Shown here: in pieces, positions 8,476 through 16,792 of the stretch
Layout: each line of letters begins with the position of its first letter
Position numbering within the stretch: position 1 is the stretch's first letter
DNA from: JBDSLU01 sp963844435
GTDB taxonomy: Bacteria > Acidobacteriota > Vicinamibacteria > Vicinamibacterales > Vicinamibacteraceae
Direction of reading: 5' to 3'
Length of the DNA: 64,000 bases
Assembly: GCA_963844435.1 (NCBI GenBank)
Contig: CAWJOG010000004.1
Coordinates: 62,001-126,000, forward strand
Made by a program: the position numbers and the translations under genes
Notes under the pieces: model-generated
Told to the model about the DNA's origin: nothing
Databases searched by the model: none
Seen by the model: the letters and a program-made list of their open reading frames with translations, nothing else

Positions 8476-9078
8476 CTAGCTCTCCGGATCGATGAGCCCG
8501 AGACGCCCGTCGGGCCGCTCGAACAGCAGCGCCAGGCGCTCGGTCTCGATCGACCAGAAGAGCAGGAACGGCTCGCCGGCGGCACGGAAGCGCACGACGG
8601 CGTCGTCGAGGTCCATCGGCTTCACCGCGTAGCGCGTCTTGCGCACGCCGGCGACGCGGGTGACCCGCACCGCCTCACGGCTGGCCTTCGCCGCGACGCC
8701 GGCAGGCGGCATTGCCTCGACACCGTTGGCGACGCGCACGGCGCGCTCGCCCGCCCGCACCTCGCGGCGGTCGCCGTTACGGCGCTTGCGCGTCTTCCAT
8801 TTGCCTTTGAGCTTGGCCGCCTGGGTCGACACCTTGTCGGCGGCCTCGCTGACGGCGACCGCCCAGGTGGCGCCACCGCCGACGGCCGACAGCGTGTGGT
8901 CGCCGCGGGCGTGGATGATGAGCTCGGCCTGATGAAGGTGGCGCTCCTTCGAGAGCACGACCTGGGCCGAGACGAGCGTGTCGTTGAACACCCGCTCGAG
9001 GCGCTCCAGACGGCGCGTCACGAGCTGGCGCAGGGCCGGCGGCACGTCGATCTGACGGCCGGTGAGGGACAGTCGCAT
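8476..9078 (-). CDS. hpf: Long-form ribosome hibernation promoting factor
   Basis: The N-terminal half is the HPF/RaiA domain (MRLSLTGRQIDVPPALRQLV, then VVLSKERHLHQAELIIHARG). A variable basic linker follows at about residues 95-140. The C-terminal dimerisation domain then reads KTRYAVKPMDLDDAVVRF and ends RPDGRLGLIDPES. At 200 residues it is the long type that pairs 70S ribosomes into 100S dimers. A clear Shine-Dalgarno (GAAGGAC) stands a few nt before the ATG at 9078. Its own promoter may lie inside the rpoN 3' tail (9166-9194). Placement between rpoN and the PTS genes is the arrangement seen in proteobacteria. Confidence 0.93.
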   Translation of the reverse strand: MRLSLTGRQIDVPPALRQLVTRRLERLERVFNDTLVSAQVVLSKERHLHQAELIIHARGDHTLSAVGGGATWAVAVSEAADKVSTQAAKLKGKWKTRKRRNGDRREVRAGERAVRVANGVEAMPPAGVAAKASREAVRVTRVAGVRKTRYAVKPMDLDDAVVRFRAAGEPFLLFWSIETERLALLFERPDGRLGLIDPES

Positions 9079-9108
9079 GGGTGCGTCCTTCAGGAGCCCT
9101 TGGTCGAA

Positions 9109-10698
9109 CTACCGTGTCGCACCGAGACGGCCGAGGCGCCCGTCTGGCAAGGCGCGGCGACTGAGAATATCGGAAATATTCGATGGAGGCGCAACGCCGC
9201 CAGGCGGGATGCATCGGCCGTCGAATGCAACGGTAGTCCGACCACGGCTCCTCCAGTAGAGCACTTTGCGCTGGTTCGACGTCGGGATGCGCAGCTCCTC
9301 GCGATACTTGGCGATGGTGCGACGGGCCAGGACCAGCCCCTCCTTCTGCAGAATGCTCACGATCTTCGAATCGCTGAGCGGGCGCTTGGCGTCCTCGACT
9401 TCGATGATCTTCTTGATCCGCTGCTTGATCGTGACCGACGAGACGTTTTCTCCGTACGAGCTGCTGATGCCGCTGTGGAAGAAGTACTTCATCTCGAACA
9501 CGCCCTGCGGCGTGTGCATGTACTTGTTGTTCACCACGCGGCTGACAGTCGACTCGTGCATGCCGATGTCGTTGGCGACGTCGCGCAGCACGAGCGGCTT
9601 GAGATGTTCGATGCCGTGATCGAGGAACTCGGTCTGGAAGGCGACGATGCTGCGGGCCACCTTGTAGATGGTCTTCTGCCGCTGGTCGACCGACTTGAGC
9701 AGCCACAGCGCCGACCGGAACTTGTCCTTCACGTAGGCGCGGGTCTCGTCGTTGGTCTCGCCCGCGCCCTTGTCGATCAGGCGCTTGTAAATCGGGTTGA
9801 TGCGCAGCTGCGGCAGCCCGTCGTCGTTCATCAGCACCTCGTAGTGATCCTCGACCTTGACGATGAAGATGTCGGGGGTCACGTACTGCGACGGCGACGG
9901 GTTGAGGCGGCCGCCGGGCTTCGGATCGAGGTTGCGGATGATGTCGACGTGCGGCTTCAGCTCCTCGATGGTCATGCCGAGGCGCCGCGCGATTTCGGGG
10001 ACCTGGTGGTTCTGCAGGAGACGGAGGTGCTCGGTGACGATGCGCTCGGCCGGCGTGTCGGCGAAGCCGAGGTGCCGCAGCTGCAGGGTGAGGCATTCCT
10101 GCAAGTCGCGCGCCGCCACGCCGACGGGATCGAAGTGCTGCATGGTCGACAGCACCTTCTCGACGTCGGTCGGCTTCCAGTCCCCCATCGCCGCGATCTC
10201 GTCGACCGACGCCATGAGGTAGCCGTCGTCGCCGAGGTTGCCGATGATGGCCTCGCCGATGTCGCGGACGGTTTCGTCGTCCGTGGACATCGTCAGCTGC
10301 CACTCCAGGTGCTCGGCGAGCGAGTGCTGGGTGGACAGCGTGTTCTCGATCGGGGGCAGTTCCTTGACCTCGACCGGGGCGCGGTTGCCGCGCGAGCCGT
10401 CGTCCAGGTAATCCCCGAAGAAGTAGGCGTAATCCTTGTCGTCCCAGCTCTCGGGCCCCGAGGTCGGCTTGGCCGGCTCGCCGGCGCCGTCCTCGCGCTC
10501 GGTCTGGGCGATCTGGTCGTTGGCGCGGATGTCCTCGGACGGCACTTCCTCGAGCATGGGGTTCTCAACCACTTCCTGGTTGAGCATGTCCGCCAGCTCG
10601 ATCGTCGACATCGGCAGCAGCTTGATAGCCTGCTGCAGCGATGGCGTCAGAATGAGCTTCTGAACGAGTTTGGTGTGCAGCCGCTGCTGGATTGCCAT
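9109..10698 (-). CDS. rpoN: RNA polymerase sigma-54 factor with C-terminal extension
   Basis: This is sigma-54, which recognises -24/-12 promoters. Region I is the Gln-rich start MAIQQRLHTKLVQKL and LILTPSLQQAIKLL. An acidic region follows. The core-binding region contains HFDPVGVAARDLQECL. The DNA-binding region ends with the RpoN box ARRTIAKYRE at about residue 460. After NQRKVLY, where the family normally stops, the frame continues 48 more residues, starting WRSRGRTTVAF. The first extra codon is TGG, one base from a stop, and a promoter-like sequence for hpf lies within the tail. The extension is therefore probably not functional protein. The start ATG at 10698 lies 47 nt after lptB. Confidence 0.95.
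   Translation of the reverse strand: MAIQQRLHTKLVQKLILTPSLQQAIKLLPMSTIELADMLNQEVVENPMLEEVPSEDIRANDQIAQTEREDGAGEPAKPTSGPESWDDKDYAYFFGDYLDDGSRGNRAPVEVKELPPIENTLSTQHSLAEHLEWQLTMSTDDETVRDIGEAIIGNLGDDGYLMASVDEIAAMGDWKPTDVEKVLSTMQHFDPVGVAARDLQECLTLQLRHLGFADTPAERIVTEHLRLLQNHQVPEIARRLGMTIEELKPHVDIIRNLDPKPGGRLNPSPSQYVTPDIFIVKVEDHYEVLMNDDGLPQLRINPIYKRLIDKGAGETNDETRAYVKDKFRSALWLLKSVDQRQKTIYKVARSIVAFQTEFLDHGIEHLKPLVLRDVANDIGMHESTVSRVVNNKYMHTPQGVFEMKYFFHSGISSSYGENVSSVTIKQRIKKIIEVEDAKRPLSDSKIVSILQKEGLVLARRTIAKYREELRIPTSNQRKVLYWRSRGRTTVAFDGRCIPPGGVAPPSNISDILSRRALPDGRLGRLGATR
9166..9194 (-). promoter_or_regulatory. Predicted sigma-70-type promoter for hpf
   Basis: On the minus strand TTGCGC (9189-9194) is followed after 17 bp by GATATT (9166-9171). 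This lies in an AT-rich patch that also holds a GAATAT/ATATTC dyad. The hpf start codon is 87 nt further on. It sits inside the unusual 3' extension of rpoN. Confidence 0.4.
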
Positions 10699-10713
10699 AG
10701 CCCTGATGCACGA

Positions 10714-10732
10714 ACGGCACCACGCGTGCCGT
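10714..10732. other. Hairpin between lptB and rpoN
   Basis: A 7 bp inverted repeat (ACGGCAC and GTGCCGT with loop CACGC) occupies the 47 nt spacer between the lptB stop and the rpoN start. It could attenuate read-through or protect the transcript end; there is no T-tract on either strand. Confidence 0.35.
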
Positions 10733-10745
10733 CCGTCGTTGTACC

Positions 10746-11471
10746 CTAATCCAATCTGAAATCGGCACCAAGATAAATCCGCTTCACCTCCTGGTCGGCG
10801 GCCAGCTCCGCGGGGGTCCCGCTGCGGAAGATCGTCCCGTCGTGGACGATGTGGGCGCGATCGGTGATCTCCAGGGTTTCCCGTACGTTGTGATCGGTGA
10901 TCAGGACGCCGATGCCGCGGGCCTTGAGGTGGAAGATGATCTTCTGGATGTCGGTGACGACGATCGGGTCGATGCCGGCGAAGGGCTCGTCGAGCAGGAT
11001 GAACTGCGGCGCGATCACCAGCGCGCGGGTGATCTCGACGCGCCGCCGCTCGCCGCCCGAGAGCGTGTAGGCCTTCGACTTGGCGAGGTGCGTGAGGCCG
11101 AGCTCGGCGAGCAGGTCGCGCAGCCGCCGGAAACGCGTGGCGCGATCGATGTCGAGCGTCTCGAGGATGGCGAGGATGTTGTCCTCGACCGTCAGGCCTC
11201 GGAAAATCGACGGCTCCTGCGGCAGGTAGGCGATGCCCTTGCGCGCCCGGAGGTACATCGGGTCGTGCGTGAGGTCGGCGCCATCGAGCTCGACGCGGCC
11301 GGAGTCCGGCGACGTCAGGCCGACGACCATGTAGAACGTCGTGGTCTTGCCGGCGCCGTTCGGACCGAGCAGGCCGACCACTTCGCCGGCGCTGACCTCG
11401 AGACTGACGCCGCGCACCACCGTGCGGCCGCTGTAGGACTTCGTGAGCGCGTGCGTGCGCAGGACAGGCAT
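10746..11471 (-). CDS. lptB: LPS export ABC transporter ATP-binding protein
   Basis: This is the ATPase of the LptBFGC complex, which drives lipopolysaccharide from the inner membrane to the outer membrane. The 241 residues have Walker A GPNGAGKTTTF at about residue 36, Q-loop YLPQEPSIFRGLTV, ABC signature LSGGERRRVEI, Walker B FILLDEPFAGIDP and switch ITDHNVRETL, all typical of LptB. The start ATG at 11471 is 8 nt after the LptC/LptA-like gene, so the two are coupled. The permease genes lptF and lptG are not in the window. Confidence 0.95.
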   Translation of the reverse strand: MPVLRTHALTKSYSGRTVVRGVSLEVSAGEVVGLLGPNGAGKTTTFYMVVGLTSPDSGRVELDGADLTHDPMYLRARKGIAYLPQEPSIFRGLTVEDNILAILETLDIDRATRFRRLRDLLAELGLTHLAKSKAYTLSGGERRRVEITRALVIAPQFILLDEPFAGIDPIVVTDIQKIIFHLKARGIGVLITDHNVRETLEITDRAHIVHDGTIFRSGTPAELAADQEVKRIYLGADFRLD

Positions 11472-11479
11472 GTCGGGGG

Positions 11480-13834
11480 TTATTGAGCCGGTTCCTGGCA
11501 GCTCGTGCCGGTCTGGGTCAGCGTCCGGCTGTTGTTGTCGCTGTCGACGACCGCGCTGTCGTTCGAGCTGAAGAAGGTGAGGGTGCGGCCCTGGGTTTCG
11601 CGGCACTGCTGCGCGTCGAGCCGCTCGACCACGATCGCGCGCGGGCCGCTCAGCACGTACCGCTCCTCGTCGGCGAAGTAGGTGAGGCGGCCGCCGTTGC
11701 CCCAGCGCGGGCTCCCGCCCGGGCGCGCCTTGAGGCTGAAGCGCACGTTGTCGAAGCCTTCCAACCGCGACACCCCGCGGCCCGACTCGTCGAAGTACAG
11801 CTCGATCCGCTCGCTGCGCAGGTCGCCCCGCTCGCCGACCATGCGGGCGGTGCCGGTGTAGCGGGCGCGCCGCTCGGCGTCGTCGTACACCAGCTCGTTG
11901 GCCGTCGCGATCGTGTCGCTCGCCAGCACCGATGGCTTGCTCTTGCCGGCGGCGCTGCCCTGCGCGGGTGACGCGGCCGTGGCCGGCGCGGCCGCGGAAG
12001 GCGCGGCGCCCGGGCCCGCGGCTCGCGGCGGCGCCGCGGCGCCCGCCGCCGGCGTGGTCGCAGGCGCAGTCGCCGTAGCAGTCGCGGCCACGGGGGCGGG
12101 ACCGGCCGTGTCCGCCGTCGTCGCGGCGGGCTTGGCCGTGTTCTTGGTCTCGATCCGCATCACCGAACGCACCGCGTCCTTGGCGGTGAGGTTGCCCGTC
12201 GCCTCGTCCAGCGTGATGGTCTTGGCGCGGATCGACGTCGCGCCCTGCCACAGCTGGGCGTCGCCGGTGTACTCCGCGTGCCCGGTCTGCTGGTTGTAGG
12301 TCATGGTCGCCGCGGTGACGTTGATCGGCTGGTCGGCGGTCAGCATCGACGGGCGCTTGACGGCCTTCGATCCGGCCGGGCCGGCGCCGGGCTTGAGCAC
12401 GCTCTTGACGTTGGTCTGCGCGACCATGCGCGTGCCGTCCAGCGTCCACTCGAGCGAGCCCGCCTCGATGTTGACCCGCTCGTCGCTGACCTGCACGAAA
12501 CCGGTGGCGCCGGCCGGCGACGACAGCGCGATCGTGCCCTGGGCGACGTCGTAGATCATCGTCGGCCCCTGCGCCGTCCGGGTGCCGTCCTTCACCGAGA
12601 CGCCCTCGGTGAAGGTGGCGCGATCAATGGTGCCGAGGCCCGACTGCAGCTTGGTCTCGAGCGCCGGCGCCCGCACGATGCGCTCGACCGCCGGCCGGTC
12701 CTTCGCCGCCGGCGCCGCCTCGCGGAACTCCACGTCGCCGGCGAAGCGCGCCCTGCGCAGGCCGGGGACGCCGGGCTCGCCGTCGGCGTCGAGCGAGCGC
12801 GACCGGATCCGCCGCGTCGGCGCGGCGGGGTTGGCGGCGGGCAGATCCAGCTGCACGTCGTCCTGCGCCGAGAGCCCCTGCACCGACTGCCCGTCGGCGG
12901 CGATCTCGACGTCGACGGCCTGGCTGGCGAGCTGCTGCGCCGGCGCGTTGGCGCCGCCGGCCACGCGCACGACCGCCTCGCCGACCAGCGTCGCCTGCTG
13001 CAGCGTCTGGCCGTCGTCCGCCATGCCGAGGTTCATGTCACGCGATCGCATCGACTCGAGGCCGTTGGCGCCCTGGCCGACCCCGGCGACCTGCGCCGAG
13101 CCGCGCAGCTCGATCTGGTCGACGACGTCGGCGGCGGCTTCCAGCGTGACGACCGCCCCGTCCGCCGTGATGAGCTGCGGTCCGCGGCGCATCTTCACGC
13201 TGCGCTCGAAGCGGATGTAGCGGTCGCGCTTGGCGTAGCCGGCCGCCCCGGCGGTGACGTCGGCGCCGCCGGCGCCCTTGTCGTCGGGCGCGACCGTGAT
13301 GTGCGCCTGGTCGAGCATCCACAGCACGTCGCGCTGGCGGTCGTAGCTGGCGCCGACGCTCGTGCCCGTCATGCGGGCCCGGCTGAAGCGAACCGGACCG
13401 GGCGCGCGCGTCACGCCGTCGCTCTCGGTGTACGTGGCGGTCTCGGTCTCGACCTTGAGGCCGTCGCTGGTGGTGATGACGACCGTGCCGCGCAGGTCGA
13501 TCTGCGACTTGTTCTCGGCGATCTCGGCCTCTTTGGCCCGGATGTCGAAGTCGCGCCCCGCCCGCCCCATCACGCTGATGTGCGCTCCGACGAATCGCGA
13601 CCGGCCCGACTGGTAGGTGAAGAGCTTGTCGTAGTCGATCCGCACGTCCTGGGACGTGCCCTCGAGCATGTAGCTCTGCCCCTTCGTGCTCTCGACGACG
13701 GCGTCGCTGTCGGTGCGGACAGGCACGGCGGACCCCGGGGCCGGCTTGCGCTCGCGGATCGACACGGCGACCCAGATGGCGAAAGCCAGCGCGAACAGGC
13801 CGAGCGTGGGCCTGAGGATCCGTTGCCAACGCAT
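11480..13834 (-). CDS. LptC/LptA-like LPS transport fusion protein
   Basis: This is a 784-residue envelope protein. It begins with one membrane anchor (LGLFALAFAIWVAVSI at about residues 11-26). A periplasmic beta-rich region follows, with repeated LptC/OstA-type segments such as IDLRGTVVITTSDGLKVETE, TYTESDGVTRAPGPVRFSR and LTADQPINVTAATMTYNQ. An Ala/Pro/Thr-rich linker of about 60 residues precedes a last OstA-like segment with ANELVYDDAERRARYTGTAR and RSERIELYFDES. LptC and LptA are normally separate proteins of about 190 residues; here one chain appears to span both roles. The start ATG at 13834 avoids element B upstream. It is coupled to lptB by an 8 nt gap. Confidence 0.8.
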   Translation of the reverse strand: MRWQRILRPTLGLFALAFAIWVAVSIRERKPAPGSAVPVRTDSDAVVESTKGQSYMLEGTSQDVRIDYDKLFTYQSGRSRFVGAHISVMGRAGRDFDIRAKEAEIAENKSQIDLRGTVVITTSDGLKVETETATYTESDGVTRAPGPVRFSRARMTGTSVGASYDRQRDVLWMLDQAHITVAPDDKGAGGADVTAGAAGYAKRDRYIRFERSVKMRRGPQLITADGAVVTLEAAADVVDQIELRGSAQVAGVGQGANGLESMRSRDMNLGMADDGQTLQQATLVGEAVVRVAGGANAPAQQLASQAVDVEIAADGQSVQGLSAQDDVQLDLPAANPAAPTRRIRSRSLDADGEPGVPGLRRARFAGDVEFREAAPAAKDRPAVERIVRAPALETKLQSGLGTIDRATFTEGVSVKDGTRTAQGPTMIYDVAQGTIALSSPAGATGFVQVSDERVNIEAGSLEWTLDGTRMVAQTNVKSVLKPGAGPAGSKAVKRPSMLTADQPINVTAATMTYNQQTGHAEYTGDAQLWQGATSIRAKTITLDEATGNLTAKDAVRSVMRIETKNTAKPAATTADTAGPAPVAATATATAPATTPAAGAAAPPRAAGPGAAPSAAAPATAASPAQGSAAGKSKPSVLASDTIATANELVYDDAERRARYTGTARMVGERGDLRSERIELYFDESGRGVSRLEGFDNVRFSLKARPGGSPRWGNGGRLTYFADEERYVLSGPRAIVVERLDAQQCRETQGRTLTFFSSNDSAVVDSDNNSRTLTQTGTSCQEPAQ

Positions 13835-13849
13835 GACAGTGTTTAGTGA

Positions 13850-13937
13850 CGACGCCGCACCCAGCGGCGTCGCGGGCGGCCGTTGCACTCGCGCTGCTGT
13901 TCAGCCAGGCCTGAGCGGCCCGGCTGGCAGGGCGACC
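13850..13937. repeat. Structured intergenic element, copy B
   Basis: Hairpin 1 (13850-13872) has a perfect 9 bp stem CGACGCCGC with loop ACCCA. Hairpin 2 keeps the bulge CTGCTGTT (13894-13901), a 10-position inner stem (CAGCCAGGCC with GGCCCGGCTG, one A-C mismatch), apical loop TGAGC and GCA on the 3' side. The outer stem is weaker (TCGC with GCGA). It lies between the recJ stop and the start of the LptC/LptA-like gene. It is the most diverged of the three copies, but all conserved landmarks are present in order. Confidence 0.65.
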
Positions 13938-13955
13938 GGCCGCGCTCGTAGGCCG

Positions 13956-15755
13956 TCACGTCGCGGACTCGACCGCGGCGGCCGGCAGCGGCACGCTCGA
14001 GGTGCCAGCTTGAAGGTCGGCCACGTGCAATTCTACCGTGCTTTCGCCGCGCCACGTGTTGCGGTCGATCGAGTAAGCCAGCGCCAGCGCCTGCCGGTGC
14101 TCAGTGATGAACGCCGCCCGCTCGGCGCTGCGCCACGCCATCGCCCGGAACACGCGGCCGCCCTGCTTCACGTGCAGGCTGAGGTGGCGATCCTTGAGTA
14201 CGTGCGGGCCGCTCACCACCTCGACGTCGCGGGCCTCGAAGACCGGCCGCGGGTTGGCCAGGCCGAACGGCGCCATCGCTTCCACCCCGGCCACGACCTC
14301 GCCGATCAACGACGGCAGCGGCAGCGGCGCGTCGAGGCGCAGCCGCGGTACCAGGTCGTCGGGCTCGAGCCGGAGGTTGGCGAGGCCGGTGACACGGGCC
14401 CTGAAGGCGTCGAGCCGGCCGCGCTCGAGCGACAGCCCCGCCGCCTGTCGGTGCCCGCCGTAGCGGCCGAGCAGATCGGCACAGCCTTCGAGCGCGCCGA
14501 GCATGTCGAAGGCCGAGATGCTGCGGCACGAGCCCTGGATCTCGTCACCGTCGATGGACAGGACGATGGCCGGCTTGTGGAAGTGATCGACCAGCTTCGA
14601 GGCGACGATGCCGATGACGCCGCGGTGCCAGCCCTCCCCCGCCACCACCAGCACGTTGTGGGCGCCGACGTCGGGGTCGGTTTCGACCAGCTTGCGCGCT
14701 TCGGCGACGATCGTCGCCTCTTCCTCCTGGCGCTTCGTGTTCTCGACGTTGAGCTGTTCGGCCAGCGCGCGCGCCTCGTCCCAGGCGCCTTCGTCGGAGG
14801 CGAGCAGCAGCCGCGCCGCGATGTCCGGCGAGGCCATGCGGCCGGCGGCGTTGATGCGCGGCGCCAGCAGGAAACCGATGTGAAAGCTGTCGAGCGTCTT
14901 GCCGGTCAGGCCGGAGCCATCGAGGAGCGCCCGCAACCCCACGGTGTGCCGGTCCTTCGACAGGCGCTCGAGACCGAGGCGGGCGATCACCCGGTTCTCG
15001 CCGATGAGCGGCACGACGTCGGCGATGGTGCCGATGGCGGCGATCTTCAGGAACGACGGCAGCCACTTCTCGCGGCCGCTCTTCAGGCACAGGCCGTGGA
15101 CGATCTTCAGGGCGACGCCGACGCCGGCGAGGTGCTTGTCAGGGTACGGGCAGTCGGACCGCTTCGGGTTGATCACCGCGAGCGCGCGCGGCAGCGTCGC
15201 CTCCGGCTCGTGGTGGTCGCTGATGATCAGGTCGATGCCCAGCTCACGGGCGCGATCGGCGGCGGCGCCGCTGCGGATGCCGCAGTCGACCGAGACGATG
15301 ACTCGCGCGCCGGCGGCGTGCAGGCGATCGACGTTGGCCGGCTGCAGGCCGTAGCCGTCGCGCAGGCGCTCGGGCAGGAAGTGCGTGACGTCGCCGCCGA
15401 GGAGCTCCAGCGTGCGGCGCAGGATCACCGTCGACGTGACCCCGTCGACGTCGTAGTCGCCGTGAATGGCAATCCGCTCCTTGCGCGCGACGGCGGCGAG
15501 CAGGCGCTCGACCGCGATGCCGAGGTCGGTCAGCAGGAACGGATCGTGGAGATGATCGACCGACGGCGACAGGAAGCGGGCCGCCGCCTCCGGCGTGTCG
15601 ATGCCGCGCTGGCACAGCAGGCGGGCGACGACCGGCGGGACGTCGAGCGTCGTGGCCAGCGCCGCGATGTGCGCGTCGCGGTCGCACCCGTCGGGGCCGC
15701 CCGCCCGGGCGGCGGTATCGGCCCAGACGACCGGCTCCCAGCGGCGCGTTCGCAC
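13956..15755 (-). CDS. recJ: Single-stranded-DNA-specific exonuclease RecJ
   Basis: This is a 5'-3' ssDNA exonuclease used in recombination and mismatch repair. The DHH domain shows HGDYDVDGVTS at about residue 98 and LIISDHHEPE at about 175. The DHHA1 domain has SGLTGKTLDSFHIGFLLAPRIN nearby, then GRYGGHRQAAGLSLE, and an OB-type C-terminus follows. The start is taken as GTG 15755 (VRTRRWEP). A GGAGG stands 12 nt upstream inside the accA tail, whereas the upstream ATG of the same frame lies deep inside accA. The result is 599 residues, normal for RecJ. Only 7 nt separate it from accA. Confidence 0.92.
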   Translation of the reverse strand: MRTRRWEPVVWADTAARAGGPDGCDRDAHIAALATTLDVPPVVARLLCQRGIDTPEAAARFLSPSVDHLHDPFLLTDLGIAVERLLAAVARKERIAIHGDYDVDGVTSTVILRRTLELLGGDVTHFLPERLRDGYGLQPANVDRLHAAGARVIVSVDCGIRSGAAADRARELGIDLIISDHHEPEATLPRALAVINPKRSDCPYPDKHLAGVGVALKIVHGLCLKSGREKWLPSFLKIAAIGTIADVVPLIGENRVIARLGLERLSKDRHTVGLRALLDGSGLTGKTLDSFHIGFLLAPRINAAGRMASPDIAARLLLASDEGAWDEARALAEQLNVENTKRQEEEATIVAEARKLVETDPDVGAHNVLVVAGEGWHRGVIGIVASKLVDHFHKPAIVLSIDGDEIQGSCRSISAFDMLGALEGCADLLGRYGGHRQAAGLSLERGRLDAFRARVTGLANLRLEPDDLVPRLRLDAPLPLPSLIGEVVAGVEAMAPFGLANPRPVFEARDVEVVSGPHVLKDRHLSLHVKQGGRVFRAMAWRSAERAAFITEHRQALALAYSIDRNTWRGESTVELHVADLQAGTSSVPLPAAAVESAT

Positions 15756-15762
15756 CAACGGC

Positions 15763-16755
15763 TCAGACCTCCGCCCGGGCCGGCGCGGGCGCCGCCGTGT
15801 CGATGATGGCGCCGCCGATCGCGCCGAGACGGCGGAAGCGGTCGTAGCGCGCCTGCAGCCGTGTCGCGGTGTCGAGCGCGGCGACTTCGGCCAGCGCGGC
15901 ACCGACCGCCAGATCGACGGCGGCCGCCGCGGCGTCCGCGTCCTGGTGGGCGCCGCCGAGGGGCTCCGCGACCACGCCGTCGACGATGCCGCCGGCGATG
16001 AGATCCGGCGCGGTGATCTTCAGCGCCTCGGCGGCCTCGATCTTCCGGCTGGCGTCGCGCCACAGGATCGCGGCGCAGCCCTCGGGCGGGATGACGCTGT
16101 AGACGGCGAACTCCTGCATCAGCACACGGTCGCCGATGGCGAGGCCGAGCGCTCCACCGCTGCCGCCCTCACCGGTGATGATGACGATGATCGGCACGCT
16201 GAGGATGGTCATCTCGCGCAGGTTCAGGGCGATCGCCTCGGCGATACCGCGCTCCTCGGATTCGACGCCGGGGTACGCCGCCGGCGTGTCGACGAAGACG
16301 ATGATCGGCCGGCCGAACTTGTCGGCCATCTGCATCGCGCGCAGCGCCTTGCGGTAGCCCTCCGGCCGGGCGTAGCCGAAGTTGCGCTGCACCTTCTGCT
16401 TCATGTCGCGGCCCTTCTGGTGGCCGCAGACCATGACCGGCGCGCCGTGGTACCGCGCGAAGCCGCAGACGATCGCGCCGTCGTCAGCGAACCGCCGATC
16501 GCCGTGGAGCTCGACGAACTCGGTGAACAGCCGATCGACGTAGTCGAGGAGGTACGGCCGCTCGGGATGGCGCGCCACCAGGACGCGCTGCCACGGCGTC
16601 AGGCGCTTGTAGATCTCGCCGCGGATCTGATCGATGCGGCGGCGCAGGCCTTCGATCTCGCCGTCGCGGACGTCGGTCTGCGGCAGCATGTTGAGCGCCT
16701 CGATCTCCTTGAGCAGGATCGCGATCGGCTCTTCGAACTCCAGCGTTTCAGGCAT
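15763..16755 (-). CDS. accA: Acetyl-CoA carboxylase carboxyltransferase subunit alpha
   Basis: With AccD this subunit transfers the carboxyl group from biotin to acetyl-CoA to make malonyl-CoA. The 330 residues include ELHGDRRFADDGAIVCGFAR, VCGHQKGRDMKQKVQRNFG, FVDTPAAYPGVESEERGIAE, TGEGGSGGALGLAIGD and VYSVIPPEGCAAILWRD, all diagnostic. The gene lies between dnaE and recJ; accA-dnaE adjacency is common in bacteria. accD is not in the window. Confidence 0.96.
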   Translation of the reverse strand: MPETLEFEEPIAILLKEIEALNMLPQTDVRDGEIEGLRRRIDQIRGEIYKRLTPWQRVLVARHPERPYLLDYVDRLFTEFVELHGDRRFADDGAIVCGFARYHGAPVMVCGHQKGRDMKQKVQRNFGYARPEGYRKALRAMQMADKFGRPIIVFVDTPAAYPGVESEERGIAEAIALNLREMTILSVPIIVIITGEGGSGGALGLAIGDRVLMQEFAVYSVIPPEGCAAILWRDASRKIEAAEALKITAPDLIAGGIVDGVVAEPLGGAHQDADAAAAAVDLAVGAALAEVAALDTATRLQARYDRFRRLGAIGGAIIDTAAPAPARAEV

Positions 16756-16792
16756 CGTCTCTCCCGGCAGGCATCATCTCTCCGGGCTCGCG

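Noticed and set aside
7516..10749. A rightward open frame of 1077 codons opposite hprK, hpf and rpoN
   Set aside because: Antisense shadow of three recognised genes; its translation is rich in Arg, Asp and His without domain features.
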